Assembly (NCBI GenBank): GCA_963970005.1 | Contig: CAXAMN010022851.1 | Location: forward strand, 879,605 to 943,604 | Length of the DNA: 64,000 nt | From: Durusdinium trenchii | Lineage: Eukaryota > Sar > Dinophyceae > Suessiales > Symbiodiniaceae | Direction of reading: 5' to 3' | Shown: one piece after another, positions 31,401 through 43,400 of the stretch | Numbering within the stretch: the stretch's first letter is position 1 | Layout of the letters: every line of letters begins with the position of its first letter | Made by a program: the position numbers and the translations under genes | Notes under the pieces: model-generated | What the model was told of the DNA's origin: nothing | Seen by the model: only the letters and a program-made list of their open reading frames with translations | Databases searched by the model: none

Positions 31401-34400
31401 GACCCCATAGGACTCCCGCCTTTGTAGATTGTAGAGTGTGAAAGATTGCTTTTTGTGTATTTTTTGGTGCTTTGGCTGGCTCGGAAACACCATTTACAAT
31501 GTTCTTCCAGGAGGGTGCTACATGGCCAGGCTTCTCATCCAAAGCAAAGTGTAACATTATCGAATGTTGTCGATATGACCCGTAACATGCTATTTGTGTA
31601 TAAAACTTTAATTGTAAGGGCTTCGCCCGGGTGCCGCCGACCCCTTTTCAAGAGGAGTGTAGCATGTGTAACTGAAGGCGTTAGTGTCGTTCCGGTGGTT
31701 GCCCGTCTGCGGAAAGAAGATGGGTGTTCTAGCCTTAGGCGTGGCCTCGGACAGGCTAACTGTGGCCTGTGCTAAAGCCCACAAAGGTGGAGATGCCAAT
31801 GCCAATAAGGTTGCATTCTGCGAGGCGCCGAGAAGCGTCTGAGGGGGGGCCGTCGCCTTCGGAAGCCTAGAAAAGAAGAGGCTGGCCTCGGCTGCTAGCA
31901 CCGTACGTGGCAGCCCAGGCCATGCCAAGGCTGCGTGGCCTCGGACAGGCTAGCTGTGGCCTGTGCTAAAGCCCACAAAGGTGGAGATGCCAATGCCAAG
32001 GTTGCACCCTGCGAGGCGCCGAGAAACGTTTGAGGGGGGCCGTCGCTTCGGAAGCCTAGAAAAGAAGAGGGTGGCCTCGGCGGTTAGCATCGTATGTGGC
32101 AGTTCAGGCCATGCCAAGGCTGCGTGGCCTCGGACAGGCTAGCTGTGGCCTGCGCTAAAGCCCACAAAGGTGGAGATGCCAATGCCAAGGTTGTGCCCTG
32201 CGACCCCAGGATATACACCAACAACAGCAATCACAGCAGCAGCACTAAGAAGAAGACCCAGAAGCATCACAAGATCAGAAAAACCACTAGCAACAGGCAG
32301 CAAGAAGCATAGTAGCAATGCCTCTGTTCTGGCTGTGCTAATAGACTGGCGGCTGTTTGCGGGGGCCTTGTTGGACAGCCCAGGTGCTGAGCCAGCAAGG
32401 CTTGTGCTGCGGCGGTCCAAAATGCCTCACGTCGCCTTCGGAAGCCCATAAGAAGAGAGGAGGCAGGCTTCGGACNNNNNNNNNNTTCGGACAGGCCACA
32501 GAGAGGCCGCAACAGGCCTGCCAGCTGCCGAGAGGCCTTGGACAGGCCACAGAGAGGCCGCAGCAGGCCTGCCAGCTGGCGAGGCCTCGGACAGGCCTTT
32601 GGAAGTGCTTGGAAGGGTTCTGCTAGGCTTGGCCAACTGCTTCACCCTGCGGTGTCCCAGGCGCCTCCCCGCCTAGGCTTTGGCTATAGGCCGGGGTCGG
32701 CGGATATACGGAAACAATGGGAACGTAATAATATAAAGTTATCAAACAGTAGGCTCAACGTTCTATTGACGATTCAGTATGTTCCCAAATTTGGCCTATG
32801 CTAAAGTGAATGGGCCCACTAGAACAGGTGGTTCTAAGTCATACCCCTTTGCAACAGGCAGACAGCAGATCTGAGAACCAACGCTAAGACTAAGACCAAC
32901 AACGATAAATGTGCGTTCGGGTAGTGGAACCATGGTTAGTGTTTCAAGAAATCAGTTGAGGACCACAGGATTTGGGTCAGTTATTGTTTTCGTTAGATGA
33001 TCCACAAGCCATCGGACTAGAAAAGGTCAATTATAGGTCTATGTTTTGTCATGTCAGGCTTCGTCTCTCATCCTCTCTCCTTGGTTTTTGTGCCCAGCTC
33101 GTGCAGGACAAAAACCTTTTCCAGATGAGTGCCAAGGGTGTTTACGCCTTCAACTCCTCAGGCGGGACCTGAACAGTTCAATCACCTGCGGACCTGCGGG
33201 AGTGTTGCAGACCTGGACCGTCATACAAGACCCCGGGGTGGTTTTCCTGCCCTGCCCTGCCCTGCCTATACCCAGGATAGGTGAGTCTCCCGATGTCGCT
33301 AGGTAGGGATCCTGTCTCACAAGCGATCTCCAGATATGAACCACCCCGAAGTTGGGTAATTGATAGGTAATACGGTATATCACTAACCAAAGTTGCCTAT
33401 TCTTAACGAGGTTCGTGCAATCAAATTCACGGGCTGGTTCTACGCGTTTCGCTTGGTGTCGGACATCCTCGAGTTCCAGTTTACTCAAGTCCAAGCATGT
33501 CCTTCAGAGCACCACCTGGGAATAATAAGTTAGAAGGAAGTCCTCAAGCCGTCCTTCCAACATCTTCCACCCGATCCCCGATGAGTTACTTCTTAGTGAT
33601 TTCAGCACCCAACATCGACGCTTCCAGGGCATAACCTGTGGCACTACGATCCACCGGGCATCTCCAACAACGAGGTCTCACTCTATGGAGATCTTGTTTT
33701 GGGCTCAACCAAGGCGCGTGTCCACCCGGGGGACACCGGACCGAAGACCGGTGATGCAGAACCAGCTGGGTGGACGTGTGTGTTGGACGTCAGAAAGAGC
33801 TTAATCATGCTGAATCGCTTCAGAAACACGGAAAGTAGATAAAGACGAAGTGGTTCGGGCTCCGGTCATCGTGATTTGGAGAGGCTAAATCCAACATATA
33901 TATATATGTCAACAAGTTCGTCAATATGCGTGTATGTATATATATACACATATTGTATGGATAGTTAATAAATATAATTATATAGATAATATACTAGTGA
34001 AGCTGCATAGATCTTTTGGGTGATGTTGGTCAAGGACGCCCTGGCTACAACCGTGCGACAGATTCTTCCCACTGTTCGCTGGTCTAAACTTTGGACCCAG
34101 CGATCAATGTTCCTTCGGAATTGAATTGTTGAAGCCGAGTCTGGAAGTTTTCTTCACCGAGCCGGGGTGCCTTGGCACAATCACCTCTCCAGATACTGAT
34201 AAATGAGGAGTTGAAGAAGTTGACGGCCGAAGGCTGTCCTCAACGAGTTGTGAAAGAGTAATTATATAATATCAATATTCACCAGTCAGATCAGGTTAAA
34301 ACTCGGAAGAGGAGGGAGGTGGTGCATGAGACAACACCTCGGAAACTGCTTGTTGTGTCGGGCTCATGTTTATCAAAAGGTATGAGCTAGAGTATGCGCC

Positions 34401-37400
34401 CTATTTCTCCAAGCACCTCATTGACACTGACAGGGCGTGAATTAGGATCAGCTAAGGGGCCAGTATCAGATTCTTTAGTGAGCACATCAGTATAACGGGC
34501 AGCTCCATCCAATTTGCCACTCCCGACTACTGGCTCCTCGCTCCTGGCATGGGTCAGAATTTGATCGACGTTGCCCCCCCCACGAATTGGCAGACAGCCG
34601 CAGGAATCAATCCTTGGCCCTCATGAGTCCAGTACCCTCAACCGCCCTCAAGCATTCTCAACCATCACGATACGATGAATTCATCAATCCATCCTCCAGC
34701 ACCATGGGGTCCTTTGGCTTCTTGAGTGGGATGCCCTTCTCACATTCCGCATGTGTGTGCCAGACGGGCAATGCTTTTGCGGTGAATCGGAAGACGGGCG
34801 AGGAGAAACTTGGATGGTGAGAACTTACTAAGTCATTGCACCACAATCCTCCTAATGAGTCCTAATGTTTTGTCCCAGTCCCCCCCGCCATAAAAAACCA
34901 ACTCCGTTTTATCAACTTACAGGCTGAAAAAAAAAGGGCCAGGTGGGCAGTGGGCAGCATGTACTTTTCAAGGCCGCTACCTATAGGCACCTTTGAGATC
35001 CCTTGGGTTTTGTGGAGCGTCGAACCGCAACATCCGGTAAATCTGGTCCAGTCTTTGGAAACCATGGTTCCTAGCCCTCGCTGCCTACTTGGCTGATCTG
35101 GCTCGGCCGTATGGGGCATTTGGAGATTGAGGGGCCCTCAAATCTCTCGAAGCCATTTGGGGAGAGAAGCCAATCCGCCAGATCTTTCAACTGGTGTGGT
35201 GTGCTTTTCAGTTCACATCATCATCTTCATCCCACCCTAGTGGCATGGTATGCGATGGTCATAAGAAGTCATAACATCATGATCATGCTCAGTATGGGAA
35301 CAACTGTTCCCATTGTTGTTGCAGGTGTTGTTCTTGGTCCCACGTCATGGATTGGGCTCCACCTTAACACCATTATTGAGATAGCTGCTGAATCGACTAT
35401 AGATATGTTATGATATGTTTATTGTTTCACATCTATGACTGACATCATGAAACACAATGAAAATCAATGAAACACCGTTCTCACTCGAACAAGTCTCCAA
35501 ACACCCTTTGCCTTCACCAGCCCCGGTTTCCTCGCTCGCCCTGTTCGTGCGATCGCCCCACCGGCCCCAGGGTTTGGGTCACTAACCTGGCGAAGGACGC
35601 TGGCGGCGACTGCGGCTACCCCGGCGCCTCTGAGGGGGTGCCTTGGAGAACCACCAAGGGGAAGCGGTTTCAGAACTTAGGGGGGAAAGCTTCGATGTTC
35701 CCCCAAAAAAGATGATAAGAAGAAGATGGACCTTGATTTTTGCTAACATAATGTGAACATATAGTTTCTGACTGAAACTTGATTTGACTCGGGTACCCGC
35801 ATTATCGTAGCAGATCCCGCTTTGCGCTCCACCATGAAACGGGGAAAGCATGGAAAGCATGCGAAAACCATCTTACCGACTTTCTTTGACCCATGGTGTT
35901 GCTGAGGACCCGCGAAGCTGTTGCTGAACGATTCGGCGCGACGTTCCCTCCAACTCCGTGTGTTGCGATGTTCACTCCTTCGCTATGCCAACGCCGAACG
36001 CTTCTTTTGACGTCGCAAATCCCCACATCGGAGTCCGGAGCGTTGCCGCGTTCGACTCAAACTGTGCGGTCTGACCCCTGCCGTGCGGACGAGGTCTTCG
36101 TGGTGGGTGCCGCCACTTGGGACAAGACTGGACGTATGAATGGGAGTCGTTGATCCAACGCCCCTGAACCACATAGACATAAATGGACAGTGGCGGTGCT
36201 TAATATGAGGGCCAAGGGGTATAAGAAATCGTCTAGCTGGTATTAGGTCGTCAAGAGTCAAGAGCTATATATATATATCATATGGCCTATAATGTATTGT
36301 GCGGTATATTTATTGTTTCTCAACCCCCCGTTTTTCTCAAATGGAACCAGTCCAGATGCGGCACGTCGAAGGGTGGGGATCAAAGGGTAGACGTTTTCCG
36401 AAGCGACCCGTGCATGGAGCGATGACCAATTCAAGTTGTTGGGACCAATGGACCGAAGTACCTGTGTAGAATGGACATGAATGGACCAACAAGTTGATTT
36501 TGTTATCTCCCCTATCACTATCGATAGGGACTATTGATATGTTAATCAGTGGTGAAGGCAAACTTGTCCGTGAACAGATTGGTTTTGGCTGGCAACTTCA
36601 TTTGAGTCCTGCAGCTATGAACACCGATGCGTGTGGGGGGATTCAATGGGCAACAACGCGCTGTACAACAACAGTGTTGGTGTCCCATGCATTTTTCAAC
36701 GTGCTGTTGCTGGCACCATGGTTGGCTTGCGACTCCAAGAATTAGAATCCACCGGCATTTTAGGACTTTTGAATTCTGGCCGGTTGAATTCTGGCCGGTT
36801 TTCTGGGTGTGTTGGTGCAAGGTTTGCTCTTGGATAAGGTTTTGATTTGGCTTTTTTCTAGCAAAGGATTGGGCTGGATGCAGCGATAGTCGCAAAAGGG
36901 TGAAGCTAAAGAACGTGCAGGTCGGTCGAATGACACATCCAGGACCCAATGACTGTGGTCGCTGGTCCTGCGAATCAAGGGTGGTTGGAGAAGCCACACC
37001 AGATCTCATCCGTTGGAAGGACTTGAGCCCAAAAAAATCTACGGTTGGATTTCAAGGGGGGGCCAATGTCTTGCAGATCACAGCACCTACCAGGATCTCT
37101 ACCTATAAGGTGCCAATTCACAAGACCTATGGCCTAGATTTGGTGGTTTGGGATGGTGAATCTAGGCCATCTTTGCTCCACTTGGCAGCGTTTGGTGTAA
37201 ATAATTTGCCTCCATGGTCTTCTTCAACGGACGGTTTCGGATTCGCGGGCTTTTTTCAGGAGATGGGCCACGATCCCGCCAGCGACGGCGGCAACGTCAA
37301 TGTCTTTGGCCTCTCGGTCGCGGCTCATTGGGATTCAGAGTCACAGACTAAGAGCGGCGGCTTCAGCCTGAAGGAAGAGGAAGTCAGGATGCCACATGAT

Positions 37401-40400
37401 GCGTTGTTACATATGCAATATCAAAAGTATTCATCGGCTTAGATCGATTTATGGAGCAGTTGGTGGATATCTCGACTTGTAAACCATCCCTCTTGCTTTA
37501 CCCTTTACCCTTGCTTTCGCCGTGCTCACCAAATAAGAGCCTCGTGCGACCTGACGATTCCCGTCCAACGCGACCATCCAACGCGGCCTCCAACGCCGCG
37601 TGGCCGGCCAAAAACATCGCTCGAGGTGTCGATGCGAAGACGGGGGAGAAGTTGTGGGAGTATGGTGTGGACAAGCCCGTGTGGAACCTCACCCCGCTCT
37701 TCCCAGGCGTCACTCGGTGCACGGAGCATGGCGTGTTTGACGGTGTTTCTTTCATTCGTTGAGCGTGGAGCGTTGGGAGCTGGAGCCGTGGGGAAAGGGA
37801 AACAGGTGCTATTTTGTTGGTGACCATGTCCTAGGATGTGGTTCTCTGGAAGTGGTTGGACCAATTTTGCAAGGCAGTTGAGGAACATAAGATTATTCTT
37901 GTATCCCACCCTGTCAGTCAGTGATTCGAACCTATGTACCTCCCCATTGATTAGCAACATAGATCTTCTCCTACTGTGAGCCGCTTCGCCAAGAAACGGA
38001 CGTCGGGAAGGGGTTGGTAACATATATATATATATATATATAGTGAGTTGTTAGTTCTTTACTACGCGCAATGTATGCTCCAAGATTCTAAGTGCATGAT
38101 CCTCGTATTCTAACTGCATGCCATATTCTAACTGCAATGCTACTAAAAATAATTAGTTTTTGATGTGGTTTGCGTATTCTATTTGCAACTAATTGTTCTG
38201 AGCAGATTCTAAGTGCTAGCAACTCACTATGTATATATATATATATTAGTAGCCATCATATCATGTTAATTATGCTGCCTCAACACGACACCATGAAAAT
38301 ACAGCTCCAAAATCAGGCCGCTGATCCTACTGCTTTGTTGCATGTGTCTATTTCTATTGTAAAACCTTAGTATTGTGTTGGGCAGTGGCAGCCATACATG
38401 ACCAACCATCATTTTTTGAAAAAAAGCGAAAAAAAGCAAAACAAAAGCAAATGAAAATGCAAAAGCAGCGCAATTTGCTTTGTTGTTGCATTTGTTTTGC
38501 TTTTTTTGCCTTATGAGAACTTATACCCGTCAGCAATATTTGCCGTACCCTCCTAGGAAAAAAGCGGAAAAAAAACAAAACAATTGCGAAAATAAAGCGA
38601 AAACAATACGAAAATAAAGCTTTAAAAGAAAGTGAAAAACACGCGACAAATACTCACAGCTACATGTTTTAGCTTTTTTTTGCTTTACCTTTTGTTTTTT
38701 TTGCTTTGTTTTTGCTTTATAAAACTTTTTTGGCTCCTTGTATCTATGGCTGGCGTGCCCGACATAACCTTAGTACGGCCATAAAACCAACATGGAACCT
38801 GATAAGATATCAACATCTAGTCGAGCGCACGCATTCACTTTTGGGCTAACTAATCGTCAGATCCCATAGAGGCTCATACTTATGTCAGCGTTTTTGCAGG
38901 GAGCACAGCTTAAACGAATTCACCGATCCCACGGCCTTTCCTGTTGGCTTTGCCTAGACAGTGCGCCTAGACTGCCCTGCCCGAGGATGGCTCCACAGTC
39001 TTCATGGACTTCGCGGGAGGGATGTACAAGTTGAACTTGAAGACAGGTGGGACCTGGGAGACCTTTTGGACTTCAGCTCATCAAGGCTCACGTGAAGCTG
39101 AGTGACCGGGCCCCATCAAGCGGCCCCCAAGAAAAAGCAGCAAATCAGCTCATGATTCACATGAAAGTGATGAAAACAGGGTGGGTTTGGGTTCATTTCT
39201 GAAGTGCGATGAAGGTGATCAGTCTTGGACTCATACATCCCCTGACTCCCACGGGAATAGGCCCCATTAGGCCCCGGTGCCCTGAAAGATGGTCAATGCA
39301 TAGCACAACTTGCTGTAAATCCAAGTTCAACCCAAAGGCTCTTCAGCCACAATGCAGCATCGCCGGATCGCCGCCGTTGCCATCGCCCAGGGGCCGAGGT
39401 TTGGAAGACCTTGCCTGAGACCTCCCGTGCCTCCTTCTCCGACGGCGGCGCCACGTTGGGCCCCAACGGCTTGGCCACTGGGCGTTCGGTGTTCGGGGTG
39501 CCAACCTGGATCGGGTTCTCCACAGAACGCGTGGTACAAACGAGAGTGGAGGGCCAAGTTGGCCCACAATCTCCAAATCGAGTTCAGTTCCAGTGGGGTT
39601 CCAGAACTGGAGCAGTTCGGAACTTTGGAGCAGTTAGGCTGTGTGTTGTGGATCTTGGCGATTCCCACTGGTAGCGGCATGTCAACATATGTCAACCTGC
39701 AATGCTCCACATGATGGTTGCACTCTGTTATGATTCTTCGATGAGATGGGTTGTGCTAATGTATGGAACATCCCGGTCTGGGTTGGCGGACTCCTGCATG
39801 AACAGATTTACTGTACACCATTGTACACCCAGATGATCGACTGCTTTTCAGGATGTCAAAGGGGGAAGTGGTCGGGATTGTGTGCCAAGTTCTTTGGGCA
39901 AAACGTCAGTGCGCTCCTTGAAGATGGGCTTGTTTTCACCTTTGGCGTCCAGGCATAAGCATCTAGCTCGTCCCAATAAAGCTTCTCGACTCAACTTGAA
40001 CAAAAGCATGAATTCATGAATTCCTGTGCTTCGCCCACTCTCGTTCGAAGGAATTGGATCCTCTGACTGAGGTCTACACCTGCAGCAACTTTGGGGAAAA
40101 CCGTGGAAGTGAAGCTTGGGCTTATGGAAACAAAACACGAGAACATCAGATGGGGAGTGGTGGAAGCCCCCACGTCTGCGAACATGACAACAAACCGTTC
40201 CGCAGGGCCAGGTCCAATCCAGAGTAGGAGTGTTGGTTTGAAGCTATACATCAAGCAGTGTAAGTAGCAAGAGTCGCCACTTTTGAAGCATTCCTAGTCA
40301 GTTGAGCAAATCCACCGTGAAAAGTACCATGGGAACTATCCAACTGGGGTAAAGAGTGCCAATCATTGTTTCTCCTTAAGCATTCATTCATCTCGTTCAT

Positions 40401-43400
40401 CTGCTGTTGTGAGGGTGCTCAGAGCTCAGAGAGGAGACATCCAAATATCATCTATAGATCGCCCCGATGTTGGCGTTCGATGTCCCAAGGGAGCGGCCTG
40501 ACTGTGTCCAAACACGCAAGGACTTGACGAAGAGGCAACCAAGTTGTTTTGATCCATTTTCTAGGCACATTTTCTTGAAAATGGCATATTCATCATTGAC
40601 CAGAAAATTCGAGGGATTCACATTTGTGTGTTTGCCGGTAGAAGGAGAGACCGATGAGTTGCCCAGTGGTGCCGATGGTTTTTTCCATGTTTCTCGTGAC
40701 AAACCCATAGCACTTTGGTCATCTTTGGTCGTTGCAAGCTCGACCTCCGTCACCAACCGCTCGCCGGAATTGGACCAACGAATTTCATCCGAGCCTGGGA
40801 ATCCTGAGGGGTCGGTCCATTGGTTGAGGAACGAATTGGAATCGAGCATTTGGGACCCACATTTTTATGGCACCATCTCTTTCATCATCCATCTCTAAGA
40901 GATCTTCAAGAGTTCCATGTGTTATTTGTCCTCGCAACTCGCAACCCTGTCGTTTGACGGCCCACAGGCAACCGCACCGCACACGGGAAAGCCCTCCGCG
41001 CGGCGCTATAAGGAGGGAACCACCGGAATGGTTCGAGCCTTCCGCCTGGACAATGGCACTCAGGCCTGGTACAAGGCAGGCAGTGCGAACAGTGAGATTC
41101 GGGCCACGGGCGGCCAAGATTGGAGGCAGGTCAACAATATCACTAATATCACAGGCGGGTTTGGGATGCAATAAATAAACAATTTGAAATTGGAATCGTC
41201 CAAAAACTGGACCATGCAACGCTTAGTATTCAAGGTTTTTGAATGTTATTGAGCTTGATCACGAAAGCTAGTGAAGCTAGCTGGAGTTACTCTTGCGATA
41301 GCAAGGTTTCTTTCGAGCGGGTGCAAATCCTCCCCCCTCTCCTCCTCCTTGTCTTCCTCCCATCTTCCCTCTTGGCAAGTTCGACTCCGTCCTGTCGTCG
41401 CTCTTTGGTATGCGGTTAGCGTTGCGTATCTTGCGGCCGCACTCGCTCACTCTCACTCTCACTGTCTCACTGTCTCTCTCATCTCTCTCATCTCTCTCAT
41501 CTCTTTCTCATCTCTCTCATCTCTCTCTCCTCTCTCTCTCTCTCTCTCCTCTCTGTCTCTCGTCTTTCCGTCTCTCTTCTCTCTCTTCTCTCGCAGGAGG
41601 ATCCGGGCAAAGAGCCACATATAAAGGACTCTTCACCCCTGCCTCCAAAAAGAGCGCCGTGTTTTTTCCTACCTGGCTGCCCTCCACTTTCCCATTCTGG
41701 AGCGCTAGCTTTCGCCCCCCCCTTGGCCTCAAGTCATAGCTGATCGAATGTCAAACTTCCAGAGCCTCCAGCAAAGCGGACGAAACACCATTCCTTGAAA
41801 CGTCCATGCTTGAGAACGTCAAGAAGGAAAGAACGACCTTTCCAACATTCTGCCCTGTCCTTTTTGCTAGATCAAACTGCAATCATCAGACTCCCCTTTG
41901 TCTCTCCCTATACGATGTGAAGCGGGGTCATCATGATTGATAAGGACGAACTCGCCTTAAATGTTTTCATTTATCGAGTAGACACGGGTTTGTGCTGTGG
42001 TTCACCGGGGACGGCTGACCGTCGCCGGATATCAATGGATCGACTACTTCAGTGAAAACCGATGGACACTGGGGTCCTCGGTCTTTGGATTCATCAGTGG
42101 ATTGGAAATCATCCCAGATCCTCGAAACGTTTGCAAGACTGGGAAGATGTGGGAACACTGGAGTTACTGAAGTTGGACCCTTTTTAAAGCATCGTCATCG
42201 TGGTCATGTTACGATCTCGTTAGTATTCATTGTTGTTGTTGATGATTCATGTTGTTGTTTTGTTGTTGTTTCAATCATGTGCATGTTCACCTATCAATAA
42301 ATGTTGTGTAATAATTATGTGTCAAGGACTGTATGAACCTAACCTATCAGCGTCTTCCGCGGGAAGAGCCGCGGCCAGATGACCACCATGCCGTGCAACA
42401 GCTATCCAGCTGTGCCTTGGTGGAGTAGTTGGGACTCGGGCCTGACATGGCATTTATTTATTTTAATCTATGGCTTGGGCTTGGCTCATTAGCAGGAACA
42501 GTTGATGAAGAATGGTCAGAATGGTTCAATTACTATTTGTATCTATTTGTAAGGGCCTTCATTGCTCATTGGATCCCAATCCATGGCTTCCTGGCGATTC
42601 CACCAATATCAACAGTAAACCATCACTCTAGAAAGCGAGAAGCATTGAGGCCCCTTTGTGTCTTAATTTTTGAGACACGGTGGACAATCGCGTGCCTTAT
42701 TGGCTCAAGGTGTTCAGGCTCAAGCCTGAGTGTTACCATGATGCAATTGAATCGCTATTTCACTTGGCTGTGTGCTGTTGGCTTTCTACATCTACCTCTG
42801 GTCGTCAGTTTGGCCAGTGCAAGTGCTGACACTGCCGACAGCTGCTCCTTGCTCCAGCGGCACGAGACCCAGTTACGGGCTCATCCGTCAGAGGTGCCTG
42901 AGGAGCTCAATGCATCGCACTGGGCTCGCTGGTGTTGGAATGGACTTGAAACTGTCGTTGATCGTGAGATCTTCCTCATCCACATCGGAAAGATCGCGGG
43001 CTGCTCCTTAGTAGGAGACCTTTCCAAGCTGGTGGGCCGAGACAACATCTGGACGGCACAGGTCTGCTGGGACAAATCTACCGAAGCCAAGTTTGAAAAG
43101 ACGGTGCTGATGCTTCGCCGTCCGAAAGACCACCTCTTGTCCATGTACCATCAATGCCTGCAGCCGGGGCCCTTGCACATCAAAGAAATGGAGAGGCGTG
43201 GCATTGCGCCGGGTCAAGCAGGTTTCATCCTGCCGAACTTCGGAGACTGGGTCCGGTCGTGGAACCAGCATCCACCGAAGAAGTTCTACCACACGGAGGG
43301 CCATTACGACGAGAGGTATCACTGCAGGGATCCCCGAAACCCGGCTGGCTGGCAACTGACCTGCACGGAGAAGGGCGACCGTCCAGTCCACATTGACGAG

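Noticed and set aside
36616..36720. Extra gene B exon (GDSMGNNALYNNSVG-like frame)
   Set aside because: Phase does not fit the neighbouring exons, and 36120 joins 37260 without it.
37915..37945. tRNA B-box-like GGTTCGAATCA on the - strand
   Set aside because: No T-stem pairing, no anticodon arm and no acceptor stem.
42429..42737. N-terminal extension of the sulfotransferase frame
   Set aside because: It lies upstream of the spliced-leader relict and would not be in the mature mRNA.
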